A program made the position numbers and the translations under genes. This document shows positions 1-8,099 of a stretch of DNA of 64,000 nucleotides, piece after piece (positions within the stretch are counted from its first letter, which is position 1; each line of letters starts with the position of its first letter). Source of the DNA: Arthrobacter sp. U41 (GTDB lineage Bacteria > Actinomycetota > Actinomycetes > Actinomycetales > Micrococcaceae); contig NZ_CP015732.1 of NCBI RefSeq assembly GCF_001750145.1, positions 1,426,001 to 1,490,000 on the forward strand, read 5' to 3'. The notes under the pieces are model-generated. The model was not told the origin of the DNA, made no database searches, and saw only the letters and a program-made list of their open reading frames with translations.

Positions 1-1
1 A

Positions 2-481
2 GCAGAAGCGGCCGGCGCCGACATCATCTTCTCCGCGTGCTCATCGTTGGGACCGGCCCTGGACGTCGCGGCCCGCAGCGTTCATACACCGGTGGTGAAG
101 ATTGACGACGCGATGGCCATGCGGGCCGCCCGCGAAGGAGCACGCATTGGTGTCCTGGCCACCGTGCCCACCACACTCGGTCCGACGTCAGATCTCATCC
201 AGAAAAAAGCAGACGAAATCGGGCGCAGCATCACGCTTGAGAAGCGGCTATGCGAAGGCGCGTTCGCTGTCCTCATGTCGGGAGACCGCGAAAAGCACGA
301 CGCGATGGTCACTGAACAGGCCACCGACCTCGCCAAGAATGTTGACATGATCGTCCTGGCGCAGGCATCCATGTCCCGTCTCGCCGGCGTTCTCCAGGAG
401 AAGACCAAGATGCCGGTTCTGTCGAGCCCCCGCATCGGCGTGGAGTACCTGGCTCGACGTATCGCGGAACTCCCTGCGTGA
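2..481 (+). CDS. Asp/Glu racemase-like enzyme, 5' end cut by window
   Basis: The reading frame is open from base 2 and the start codon lies upstream of the window; 159 residues are visible. The sequence follows the Asp/Glu/hydantoin racemase fold, with the first active-site cysteine in the motif FSACSSLGP (visible residues 10-18). Where a true racemase has its second Cys (usually in a G-C-T-like motif), this protein has LAQASM, so the two-cysteine machinery is incomplete. That favours an isomerase, decarboxylase or lyase acting on a sugar acid over an amino-acid racemase; this is inference. The stop codon overlaps the GTG of the DUF1537 kinase by four bases (GTGA), so the two are translationally coupled and probably act in one pathway. 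Confidence 0.75.
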   Translation, partial: AEAAGADIIFSACSSLGPALDVAARSVHTPVVKIDDAMAMRAAREGARIGVLATVPTTLGPTSDLIQKKADEIGRSITLEKRLCEGAFAVLMSGDREKHDAMVTEQATDLAKNVDMIVLAQASMSRLAGVLQEKTKMPVLSSPRIGVEYLARRIAELPA

Positions 482-1998
482 AAAGGCCGGATCTGACCTT
501 GGAAACCAGAAATTCAGATGAGTTGCTTTCCTCCGGACCAGCAGTCCTGCGCATTCCGGACTCCCGACTCCGCATTCGGGAAGCAAACGCTGCCGACAAG
601 ATCTGGGTGATAGTGCTCGACGACGACCCCACCGGAAGCCAGTCGGTCCAGGGAGTCCCGGTGCTTACCAGATGGGATGATGAAGATCTGAACTGGGCCT
701 TCGAGCAGCCTGGCAACGGTTTCTTCATCCTCACCAACACCAGAGGACTCAACGATGAGGAAGCGCGGTCCACGGTCACAGCTGTCGCAGAGGCCATCAG
801 ACGTGTCGGCGCTGAATTGGGTGCCCGCTACACACTGATCACTCGCAGCGACTCCACCCTCCGCGGGCATTATCCTCTCGAAACCGATGTCCTCAGGGCC
901 ATGGCTAGTTCTTCAGGCGAACCCTATGATGCCTTACTCCTTGCCCCCGCATACATCGCGGCGGGAAGGGTGACGGTAGGTGATGTGCACTATGTCGGCA
1001 GTCGAGACTCATTTGTTCCGGTTGGCCAGACAAACTACGCAAAGGACGCCACGTTCGGGTTCACCAACTCAAACGTCCGGGACTACGTCGAGGAGAAGAC
1101 ACACGGGGCCATATCCTCGAACGAGGTTGTGAGCCTCAGCCTCGAAGACATCAGAATAGGTGGCGCCGATCGGGTGCGCGACGTCATCCTCTCCTGCAAG
1201 AACGCCACTCCCGTAGTTGTGAACGCGGTTGATGAGGCCGACCTTGACGTAGTCGTTCTGGGCCTCATCCTGGCGGAAGAGGCTGGCGCCCGGGTCCTGA
1301 GCCGGACCGGACCCTCCTTCGTGGCGGCGCGGCTGGGCATCAAGGCTCGCGCCCCGCTATCCCATGATGAAGTCTTCACTTTCGGAGAGCGCGCCGGTAA
1401 CGGATTGGTAGTTGTGGGTTCGCACGTTGAGCTGACTACCCGTCAGGTATCGCGGTTGAAGAACGAATTCCCGGACATTGAGACCGTCGAATTGGATGTC
1501 CCGAAACTGCTCGATCCGGCTCAGCGCGCGGGCGAAATGGCCCGATGCGGTGACGCGCTTGTAGCAGCACTGAAGAAAACGGACGCGCTGCTTGTCTCGA
1601 GCAGAGAGCAAATCGTCGGAGACACGGGCCATTCAAGCCTGCTGATTGCCCAGACTGTGTCCCACGCGCTGGTCACCCTTACCGCGCGGGCGGTCCATGA
1701 GGTAGCAACCAAGTGGGTGCTCGCCAAGGGAGGAATCACCTCAAGCGATGTCGCCACTGAAGGGCTCGAGATTCGGCGGGCGACGGTCGCTGGGCAACTG
1801 TTCCCTGGAATCGTCTCCGTTTGGGTTAACGAAGGTGGCAGCAGTCAGGGACTTAAGGGCCTTCCCTATGTCGTCTTTGCCGGGAACGTTGGAGATGAAT
1901 CGACTCTCGCCGACGCGGTCAGGATTCTGCGGGGGCCCGCCGCGCTGACCAACAGCAAAAGCGAGGCCCTCGGCCAGGGCGCTCCTCGGACTTTCTGA
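478..1998 (+). CDS. four-carbon acid sugar kinase family protein (DUF1537)
   Basis: This 506-residue protein has both halves of the DUF1537 kinase family, which phosphorylates 3-oxo- or 2-oxo-tetronates and threonate-like acids with ATP. The N-terminal substrate domain shows DDDPTGSQS (residues 48-56) and SDSTLRGH (about 123-130). The C-terminal nucleotide domain has AKGGITSSD near residue 422 and VFAGNVGDES near 468. The GTG start overlaps the preceding stop codon. A lead of about 40 residues precedes the conserved core. The neighbours (an ABC sugar importer, an SDR and RbsD) point to catabolism of an imported sugar or aldonate; the exact substrate cannot be read from sequence. The usual partners of this kinase (class II aldolase OtnC, PdxA2, OtnI) are not in the visible part. 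Confidence 0.88.
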   Translation: MKRPDLTLETRNSDELLSSGPAVLRIPDSRLRIREANAADKIWVIVLDDDPTGSQSVQGVPVLTRWDDEDLNWAFEQPGNGFFILTNTRGLNDEEARSTVTAVAEAIRRVGAELGARYTLITRSDSTLRGHYPLETDVLRAMASSSGEPYDALLLAPAYIAAGRVTVGDVHYVGSRDSFVPVGQTNYAKDATFGFTNSNVRDYVEEKTHGAISSNEVVSLSLEDIRIGGADRVRDVILSCKNATPVVVNAVDEADLDVVVLGLILAEEAGARVLSRTGPSFVAARLGIKARAPLSHDEVFTFGERAGNGLVVVGSHVELTTRQVSRLKNEFPDIETVELDVPKLLDPAQRAGEMARCGDALVAALKKTDALLVSSREQIVGDTGHSSLLIAQTVSHALVTLTARAVHEVATKWVLAKGGITSSDVATEGLEIRRATVAGQLFPGIVSVWVNEGGSSQGLKGLPYVVFAGNVGDESTLADAVRILRGPAALTNSKSEALGQGAPRTF

Positions 1999-2133
1999 CG
2001 GGAATCGGGAATACGCCTGCCAGAGGCATGAAGGTTTCCAGCCGTTTCTCACGGCAATTAAGAAATCGCACCAAGCCAAAATCTTCACAGTTTTACACCA
2101 GAGTCGCTTTGCAATAATTACAAAGGAGTAGTA

Positions 2134-3114
2134 ATGCGTAAGATCACAGCCGTAACTGCAATGCTGGCCACAGCGGCGATTGCCCTCACCGCTTGCAGCG
2201 GGGGGACCCCCTCGGGCGGCGCCTCCGGGGCCTCCGGGGCCTCTGATGAACAGGGGGCATATGTCTTCCTACCGAAGTCGCTCAACAACCCTTACTGGGT
2301 TGACGCCCGCAAAGGGATGGAAGACGCAGCCGCCAAGCTGGGCGTAACGGCGAAGTTCCTGGGTCCGGACTCGGATAACGCCGCTGCGCAGGTCGCCATC
2401 TTCGATTCCGTCCTCGCCACGCGCCCCGCGGGTATCGCCATCTCACCGAACGACCCCGCGAGCGTCGTCGACAACATCGCCAAGGCGAAAGCGGCCGGCA
2501 TCCCCGTTATCGCATGGGACGGACCCGTTCCGAACAGCGATGTGCTGGGCTATATCGGGACGGACAACGTCGCCGCCGGCGTCCAGGCCGGAGAAGCTCT
2601 CGCCAAGAGCATCGGGAACAAGGGCAAGGTCGCCGTTGTGATCGGCAGCCTGAGCGCGGTGAATCTCAACCAGCGGTTGGAGGGCGTCAAGAAGGCCCTT
2701 GCCAACCACCCGGACATCAAGCTTGTTGCCACCGAGGTCTCCGGCGAATCCATTGCCACCGCACAGACGAGCTCGGAGACTATCCTTCAGGCCAACCCTG
2801 ACCTAGCGGGACTCGTCGGTATCGGCGGTTCTGACCTGCCCGGCATCGCCGGTGCGCTGAAGTCAGCCAATAAATGTGGGACGGTCAAGGCGATCGGCTT
2901 CGACGTTGTCCCGCAGGGTGTTGAAGGCATGAACGGAGGATGTGTAGACGCACTCATCTCACAGAAGCCGTTCGGAATGACCGCACAGGCTCTCCAGATT
3001 CTGGTGGACTTCCACAACAACAAGTCGAAGCTTGACAAGAACTTCTTCGTCGACACCGGCGTCGTGACGGTCACTCCGGACACGTTGGCGGAGTTCCAGA
3101 AGACCGCCCACTAG
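2134..3114 (+). CDS. sugar ABC transporter substrate-binding lipoprotein (RbsB-like)
   Basis: This is a periplasmic-binding-protein type I lipoprotein of 326 residues. The signal peptide ends in the lipobox LTAC with the lipidated Cys at residue 21, followed by a Gly/Ala/Ser linker that tethers it to the membrane. The mature part has the ribose/galactose binder pattern: LNNPYWVDARKGMED early, SPNDPASVVDNIAKAKAAG in the first lobe and IGFDVVPQGVEGM in the second. The ATG is preceded by AAAGGAG at 2122-2128. It is the first gene of the binder-ATPase-permease set and should deliver a pentose, tetrose or related polyol; specificity is unknown. A stem-loop at 3129-3162 follows the stop codon and probably raises its expression over the ATPase. 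Confidence 0.9.
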   Translation: MRKITAVTAMLATAAIALTACSGGTPSGGASGASGASDEQGAYVFLPKSLNNPYWVDARKGMEDAAAKLGVTAKFLGPDSDNAAAQVAIFDSVLATRPAGIAISPNDPASVVDNIAKAKAAGIPVIAWDGPVPNSDVLGYIGTDNVAAGVQAGEALAKSIGNKGKVAVVIGSLSAVNLNQRLEGVKKALANHPDIKLVATEVSGESIATAQTSSETILQANPDLAGLVGIGGSDLPGIAGALKSANKCGTVKAIGFDVVPQGVEGMNGGCVDALISQKPFGMTAQALQILVDFHNNKSKLDKNFFVDTGVVTVTPDTLAEFQKTAH

Positions 3115-3128
3115 CTGTCCATACGGGT

Positions 3129-3162
3129 TGCGGGGCCGGCGCAGAATCACGTCGGCTCCGCA
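3129..3162 (+). terminator. intercistronic stem-loop after the binding-protein gene
   Basis: Twelve-base arms TGCGGGGCCGGC (3129-3140) and GTCGGCTCCGCA (3151-3162) pair around a 10-base loop; the two non-Watson-Crick positions can be G-U pairs in RNA. There is no T tract. A stem here is typical of partial termination or 3'-end protection that makes a binding protein more abundant than its ATPase and permease. That role is inference. Confidence 0.5.
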
Positions 3163-3189
3163 CCTCACAACCGTTTCTAAGGAGTAGCT

Positions 3190-4704
3190 ATGGCTACGCA
3201 TCCGCTCATTGCCATGCGCGGTATCGTCAAAAGGTACCCCGGGGTCACCGCACTCCGCGATGTTAGCCTGTCGGTCGAGTCCGGCGAGGTTATGGCTCTC
3301 GTCGGTGAGAACGGCGCGGGCAAGAGCACCTTGTTGAAGATTCTCGCCGGCGCTGCACGTGCTGACGAAGGCGTCATTGAGGTTTCCGGAGAAACAGTTC
3401 AGGTCCATTCGCCCCGGGAGTCCCAGGCACGCGGAATTGCGGTCATCTATCAGGAGCTGAATCTCGCAAACGATCTGAGCGTAGCCGAGAACATCTACGT
3501 CGGCCGCGAGCCAAAAACCCGGCTGGGAACCGTCGATTTCCGTGCGATGAAGCGAGGCGCAGGTGAGCTCCTGTCCAGCCTGGGCATCGACATCGCCCCG
3601 ACCGAAATCGTGGGAAACCTGAACATCGCACTGCGGCAGATGGTCGAGATCGCCAAGGCATTGCTGATAGACGCGCGCGTCGTCGTGATGGATGAGCCAA
3701 CATCGTCGTTGACCGAGGAGGAAGTAGAAACCCTTCTCAAGCTCGTCCGTCAGCTCCGGTCCAATGGCGTGAGCGTCATCTACGTTTCACACCGTATGCG
3801 TGAGATTTTCGAGATCGCAGACCGCATTACCGTCATGCGGGACGGGGCGGTAGTGGGCGTCCGTGACGCCAAGACCACCACCCCGAACGATCTCGTTCAT
3901 ATGATGGTCGGACGCGAGCTCGAGGATCTCTACGGAGTGCGGACATCACCCGTGGACGCCACCGCGACCCCCACTCTGGAAGTCCGCGGGCTCAGCTCCG
4001 GAAAGCTCCTGCACGACGTGAGCTTCTCGGTGCGTCCCGGAGAAATATTTGCTCTGGCAGGGCTAATCGGTGCCGGTCGTAGCGACGCGGCAATGACCAT
4101 ATTCGGTGCGGCGAAACGCGGTGGTGGCGAAATCCTCATAGACGGACAGCCCATGGCGCTGCGCACGCCGCGTGAAGCGATGGACGCCGGGATCGGTTTT
4201 GTTCCTGAGGACCGTAAACACCAGGGCTTATTTCTCGGACTGCCGGTCCGGGAAAACATGTCTTCGGCATCCTTGTCCAAGATCAGCCGCCTGTCCTTCG
4301 TGTCGCGACGCCGCGATCGAGACCTCGCACGCCAGTATGCGAAGCAGCTGGGCCTTCGAGAGTCCGCGATCGAGGTCGCCGCAGGCACCCTCAGCGGCGG
4401 AAACCAGCAAAAAGTGGTGCTCGCCCGATGGCTGGCGCGAGTCCCCAAGCTTCTCATTCTTGATGAGCCAACTCGCGGCGTAGATGTTGGTGCAAAGGCT
4501 GAGATCTACCAACTGGTCCGCAAGATCGCCAGCGAAGGTGTCGCCATTCTGGTCATATCCTCCGAACTGACCGAGGTACTGGGGATCGCCGATCGCATTC
4601 TCGTCATGCGAGAGGGCTACGGCGTAGGCGAACTGGCCGCCGCGGAAGCAAGTGAAAAGCGCGTTATGGCTATGGCAACGGGAGTACAGGAAGACGTCTC
4701 ATGA
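3190..4704 (+). CDS. sugar ABC transporter ATP-binding protein (RbsA-like, two ATPase domains)
   Basis: This 504-residue protein has two fused nucleotide-binding domains, as in RbsA/AraG/MglA. Domain 1 has Walker A GENGAGKS (residues 39-46) and Walker B VVMDEPTSS (about 163-171). Domain 2 has a degenerate P-loop, LIGAGRSD, which is usual for this family, plus a full signature LSGGNQQ (about 400) and LILDEPTRGVD (about 420). It powers import through the permease encoded next. ATG is preceded by AAGGAG. The stop overlaps the first possible ATG of the permease by four bases, so ATPase and permease are coupled. Length is normal for the family. Confidence 0.93.
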   Translation: MATHPLIAMRGIVKRYPGVTALRDVSLSVESGEVMALVGENGAGKSTLLKILAGAARADEGVIEVSGETVQVHSPRESQARGIAVIYQELNLANDLSVAENIYVGREPKTRLGTVDFRAMKRGAGELLSSLGIDIAPTEIVGNLNIALRQMVEIAKALLIDARVVVMDEPTSSLTEEEVETLLKLVRQLRSNGVSVIYVSHRMREIFEIADRITVMRDGAVVGVRDAKTTTPNDLVHMMVGRELEDLYGVRTSPVDATATPTLEVRGLSSGKLLHDVSFSVRPGEIFALAGLIGAGRSDAAMTIFGAAKRGGGEILIDGQPMALRTPREAMDAGIGFVPEDRKHQGLFLGLPVRENMSSASLSKISRLSFVSRRRDRDLARQYAKQLGLRESAIEVAAGTLSGGNQQKVVLARWLARVPKLLILDEPTRGVDVGAKAEIYQLVRKIASEGVAILVISSELTEVLGIADRILVMREGYGVGELAAAEASEKRVMAMATGVQEDVS

Positions 4705-5750
4705 CAATCAATGGAGGAGAGACCGTGAAACGAGAAACACAAACGACGCTAGACGGTGGTCCCACCTTGCCGGCGGCCGCTCGAACATCGTTGAGCGAGA
4801 AGATCCGCCACAGGTTGTTGAAGATCATCACTGCACGAGAGTCCACCCTGGGTGGCGTTGTGATTCTCCTGGTTATCTACCTCTCGTGGGCTTCGCCGTA
4901 CTTCTTTACCGCCGGGAACCTAACGGTCGTCGGACGGCAGATTGCTCTGGCACTGCTGATCAGCGTTGGCATGACGTTCGTCATCCTGATCGGCGGGATT
5001 GACCTTTCTGTCGGCTCCGTCGTCGCGTTGGTGAGTGTCCTGTCAGGTGAGGCCATGGTCAACGCCGGGCTACCGCCGGTCGTGGCTGTGATTCTGGCCC
5101 TGGCCGCCGGTGCGCTCGTCGGGCTGGTGAACGGCTCGATCAATGCCTTTGCGGGGATACCTTCGTTTGTCGTGACTCTGGGCATGCTCGCCGTGGCGCG
5201 CGGATTGTCGCTCGGTATTACCGGCGGTTCGACCATCAGCGGCTTCCCGCCAGGCTTCCTCTACATCGGGCAGGGAGCATTCCTCGGTATCCCCGTCCCC
5301 GTCTGGATCGCAGCGGTCGTTGCGATTGTGAGCCACTTCGTGCTGACACGCACTACATTCGGCCGCCACATCTATTTCGTAGGCTCAAATGAAGAAGCGG
5401 CCAAACTATCGGGCATCCGAGTGCGCCGTGTGAAAATTTCCGTATTCGTTATTTCCTCCACCCTCGCCGCGGTATCAGGCATCCTGGAGACCGCGCGGCT
5501 GAGCGTCGGCCAACCGGCTGCAGGAAACGGGTACGAACTCCTGGCCATCGGGGCAGCCGTCATCGGTGGAACGAGCCTGTTCGGTGGTGTGGGCGGGATC
5601 CTGGGAACCGCACTGGGAACTTCCCTGCTCCTGCTTATCCAGAACGCGCTTATCCTCCTGGGTATTTCCGCCTACTGGCAGCAAGCATTCAGCGGCGTCA
5701 TCATCGTCGGAGCCGTTGCACTGAACATGTGGCGTAGAAAACGTAACTAG
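4701..5750 (+). CDS. sugar ABC transporter permease (RbsC-like)
   Basis: This 349-residue polytopic membrane protein belongs to the RbsC/XylH/AraH permease family, with the conserved segment GIDLSVGSVVAL near residue 97 and about nine hydrophobic segments. It forms the channel of the importer. Two starts are possible: ATG 4701, overlapping the ATPase stop, and GTG 4725, which has a strong GGAGGA six bases upstream (4713-4718). The second gives 341 residues and looks at least as good; both lie in a charged cytosolic N-terminus before the first membrane segment. The C-terminus ends in a positively charged tail (MWRRKRN), consistent with cytosolic location. Confidence 0.9.
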   Translation: MTINGGETVKRETQTTLDGGPTLPAAARTSLSEKIRHRLLKIITARESTLGGVVILLVIYLSWASPYFFTAGNLTVVGRQIALALLISVGMTFVILIGGIDLSVGSVVALVSVLSGEAMVNAGLPPVVAVILALAAGALVGLVNGSINAFAGIPSFVVTLGMLAVARGLSLGITGGSTISGFPPGFLYIGQGAFLGIPVPVWIAAVVAIVSHFVLTRTTFGRHIYFVGSNEEAAKLSGIRVRRVKISVFVISSTLAAVSGILETARLSVGQPAAGNGYELLAIGAAVIGGTSLFGGVGGILGTALGTSLLLLIQNALILLGISAYWQQAFSGVIIVGAVALNMWRRKRN

Positions 5751-5802
5751 AACGCGAAGACCAGCGCCTCGCTAGGGGCGCACATCAAACAAAGGAGCAA
5801 TC

Positions 5803-6690
5803 ATGAAGGTAGTAATCACTGGAGCCCACGGTAAAGTCGGTCGCGCAGCGACCCAGGCGCTGCTGGACGCCGGCCACGATGTTCACGCAGTGGACTTGAC
5901 CCGACCGGGGTTTGAACGCCGCGCAGAAGGAACCGCCACTTACCAGATGGCGGACCTCACAGACGCCGGAGAAGCATACGCCGTTGTGCGCGGCGCAGAC
6001 GCGGTTGTGCACACCGCCGCGATCCCCGAGCCCACCGGAAACCCGGCCCAAGTCGTGTTCCACACGAACCTCATGGCAACTTTCAACGTTCTTGAGGCTG
6101 CAGTCAGGTTCGGCGTGAAGCGTTTCGTAAACATCTCGAGCGAGACCGTCCCCGGCTTCTTCTTCCCGGAGCGCGACTTCCTGCCGGACTACGCTCCCGT
6201 TGACGAGGAACACCCCATCCACCCCCAGGATCCGTACGCGATCTCGAAGCACTTCGGCGAGCAGCTGATGGACGCCGCAGTCCGACGCTCCGACATCCGC
6301 TGCATCTCGCTGCGCCCAAGCTGGGTACAGTACGAGGGCAATTATGAGCAGAACCTCGGCCCCCAGGTTCGCGACGCCTCGGTCCTCAGCCCCAACCTGT
6401 GGAGCTACATCGACGCCTACGACCTTGCGGACTCAATTGTGCTTGCAACGGAGTCTGACCTGCCCGGACACGAGGTCTTCTACATCGCTTCACCCGACAA
6501 CGTCGGTGGACGAAACTTCGGTGAGATCCTGCACACCTACTACGGGGACAAGATCGAGCTCCGCCCCACCGCACGCCCGGACGCCTCAGGAATTTCCAGC
6601 GCCAAGGCCCAGCGCATGCTCGGCTGGAGCCCGAAGCGGTCCTGGCGCGACTACCTGGATTCCGACGGCAAAGCTCTTCCGCGAGGCTGA
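5803..6690 (+). CDS. NAD-dependent epimerase/dehydratase family oxidoreductase (extended SDR)
   Basis: This 295-residue Rossmann protein starts with the dinucleotide motif GAHGKVG (residues 7-13), followed by an Asp in HAVDLTRPG that suggests NAD rather than NADP. The catalytic pair sits in ISSE and YAISK (Tyr near residue 145). The architecture resembles uronate and aldose 1-dehydrogenases as well as sugar epimerases. In this operon a C1 oxidation of the imported sugar to an aldonolactone is a reasonable guess, but no residue decides between dehydrogenase and epimerase. AAAGGAG precedes the ATG. It lies 52 bases after the permease and is followed by a strong stem-loop. Confidence 0.82.
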   Translation: MKVVITGAHGKVGRAATQALLDAGHDVHAVDLTRPGFERRAEGTATYQMADLTDAGEAYAVVRGADAVVHTAAIPEPTGNPAQVVFHTNLMATFNVLEAAVRFGVKRFVNISSETVPGFFFPERDFLPDYAPVDEEHPIHPQDPYAISKHFGEQLMDAAVRRSDIRCISLRPSWVQYEGNYEQNLGPQVRDASVLSPNLWSYIDAYDLADSIVLATESDLPGHEVFYIASPDNVGGRNFGEILHTYYGDKIELRPTARPDASGISSAKAQRMLGWSPKRSWRDYLDSDGKALPRG

Positions 6691-6706
6691 GACAGTTCGC
6701 CCTATC

Positions 6707-6747
6707 GCCTGGGGTGCGGACCGCGTTAGGCGGCCCGCACCCCAGGC
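6707..6747 (+). terminator. stem-loop between the SDR and RbsD-like genes
   Basis: A perfect 12-bp stem, GCCTGGGGTGCG (6707-6718) with CGCACCCCAGGC (6736-6747), encloses a loop that contains a small inner pairing (CCGC/GCGG). No T run follows, so it may be a processing or partial termination site rather than a full stop. It would lower expression of the downstream pyranase relative to the rest of the operon. Confidence 0.55.
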
Positions 6748-6810
6748 AACAACTGAATCCTGTCGATCAGGGCCAGACAATCCTAACGACCAGAGAGCAA
6801 GAGGCAACCA

Positions 6811-7215
6811 GTGAGACGCAACAACGGCACCTTGAATGCGCAACTGTCGCGAGTCATATCTGAGTGCGGGCACACCGACTCGATCGTCGTGGCGGACGCC
6901 GGCCTACCCATCCCCGCATCGGTCGAACGAATTGATCTGGCATATCGGGCGGGCGCACCCGCCTTTTTGGATGTACTCGACACCGTTTTGGCCGAATTCG
7001 TTCTTGAGAAGGCGGTTGTTTCCAGCGAGATGGTCGAGAGCAGTCCAGACATGCTGAACGCCATCAGGCAGCGGCTGGACCGGGCTGACGTTGAGATTGA
7101 GCTTGTGCCTCACACCGAGTTCAAACGGAGAACACACGTTGCTCGCGCGGTCGTTCGGTCAGGCGAATTCACACCCTATTCCAACGTCCTCCTGTTCTCA
7201 GGAGTTCCCTTCTAG
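6811..7215 (+). CDS. RbsD/FucU family sugar pyranase (mutarotase)
   Basis: This 134-residue protein matches the RbsD family, which interconverts pyranose, furanose and anomeric forms of imported sugars. The catalytic histidine region GHTDSIVVADAGLPIP has His at residue 21, as in RbsD, and the C-terminal PYSNVLLFSGVPF matches the family's Tyr/Asn active-site strand. The GTG start is preceded by AGAGGCAACC. Its presence implies that the operon's ligand is a cyclising sugar such as a pentose, not a simple acid. It is probably the last gene of the operon; the downstream sequence is decayed and non-coding. Confidence 0.87.
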   Translation: MRRNNGTLNAQLSRVISECGHTDSIVVADAGLPIPASVERIDLAYRAGAPAFLDVLDTVLAEFVLEKAVVSSEMVESSPDMLNAIRQRLDRADVEIELVPHTEFKRRTHVARAVVRSGEFTPYSNVLLFSGVPF

Positions 7216-7599
7216 GCGTACTCGGTCGGGTCGCCGGTTCCACAAGAATGAGTAGAGACCTCTTAGATTGGTGGTTAAAATGACTCCCAACTTAAGAGGC
7301 TTCATGGTCGGCGGTGATGCCGGTCTGACTTCTGCCGGGACGCGGCACCCATCGTAGAGGCCGCCCGGACCACGCCGCACACGCTCCGACGACGTGACAT
7401 TGGCCGAACCCGGCATCCCCTACGGATTCGATAACGACCTCGCCAGCCAGATCACGGCGACGTCAAACCGGATCCGCAGTGCCCAGCACGTCAGAGGATG
7501 ACTTCTGCGGCAACCTCGGATGCCTAGAAGCCATCACCGGGCGACTGGCCCTCCCCGTGCCGGGGATCCCATGAACCAGCGCAGTAAAGGAGGCGACCC
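7216..7599. other. gene-free stretch with transposase debris
   Basis: These 384 bases follow the operon. They hold no intact gene, only the IS110-type fragment listed separately (7327-7501) and a short AT-richer segment around 7255-7305. No inverted repeat that could be an element end was found. Confidence 0.6.
7327..7501 (+). pseudogene. IS110-family transposase remnant, frameshifted
   Basis: Translating from 7327 gives RDAAPIVEAARTTPHTLR, which I recognise as the DxRDA...AARTMPHTLR stretch of IS110-type DEDD transposases. After a frame change near 7396 the text continues IPYGFDNDLASQITATSNR, matching the following FDDDLAxQxxATSNRIR stretch of the same family. The two pieces are in the family's order but out of frame, and both N- and C-terminal parts are missing. 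This is a dead fragment of an old insertion. The family assignment rests on memory of the motif, not a search. Confidence 0.55.
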
Positions 7600-7896
7600 G
7601 TGGTGAAGAAGACATTGCCACGCCCAGCCGAGGCGTCCTTCCCGGCCCAAGACTGGACCAACCTCGGGCCGGGACAGCCAGTCCGCGTCCAGGACAACAA
7701 CGGGCAGAATTTCGTCGCCGTCATCGAAACGAAGACCGGTAATTCACGTGCTGTGTGGATCATCCGTGATGACACAAGGACCCGGCAGGTCATCGGAAAT
7801 ACCGAAGGCGTCGAGCTACTGCTGATCAATCAGTCTCCCTCTCTCCATCCAACAGCCGCGGTCCAAGACCCTTCCGGAAAGAACCAATGCTCGTAA
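7600..7896 (+). CDS. hypothetical small protein, about 98 aa
   Basis: A short gene with a strong AAAGGAGG (7587-7594) before tandem GTG codons at 7600 and 7603; either may be used. The product is soluble, with a central FVAVIETKTGNSRAVWIIRD segment that suggests a small beta-sheet protein. I do not recognise a family. The stop codon overlaps the start of the next small gene by ten bases, so the two are probably co-translated. The ribosome binding site and overlap support a real gene despite the decayed surroundings. Confidence 0.5.
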   Translation: MVKKTLPRPAEASFPAQDWTNLGPGQPVRVQDNNGQNFVAVIETKTGNSRAVWIIRDDTRTRQVIGNTEGVELLLINQSPSLHPTAAVQDPSGKNQCS

Positions 7897-8099
7897 AGAC
7901 AAGCGCCCACTCTGTCCACGTCACTATCTCCTCTGCAGCCAATCTGGAAGAGACCCTCAACAAGGCTGTTGACATTCTCTTCCGGACAGCAGTTGCCAAC
8001 AAATGCGGCATTCTCGTAACACGCCACAGCCACGAGCTGTATACGGCGGATGTCCACCCGAGCGTTCCTTTTGGCCTGACACGCGAAATCAGCATGTGA
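7887..8099 (+). CDS. hypothetical small protein, 70 aa
   Basis: The ATG lies inside the last codons of the preceding gene (overlap 7887-7896). The 70-residue product is soluble and of mixed charge, with the segment CGILVTRHSHELYTADVHP and a final LTREI. It resembles short conserved hypothetical proteins I associate with Arthrobacter genomes, but no function is known to me. The linked pair could be a small two-protein unit, for example a toxin and its antidote or a stress pair. That is only a suggestion from size and overlap. Confidence 0.5.
   Translation: MLVKTSAHSVHVTISSAANLEETLNKAVDILFRTAVANKCGILVTRHSHELYTADVHPSVPFGLTREISM

Noticed and set aside
2091..2119. Promoter TTTACA-N16-ATAATT before the binding-protein gene
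   Set aside because: The start site it implies would fall inside the ribosome binding site, so it cannot make a normal leader; kept only as a weak signal.
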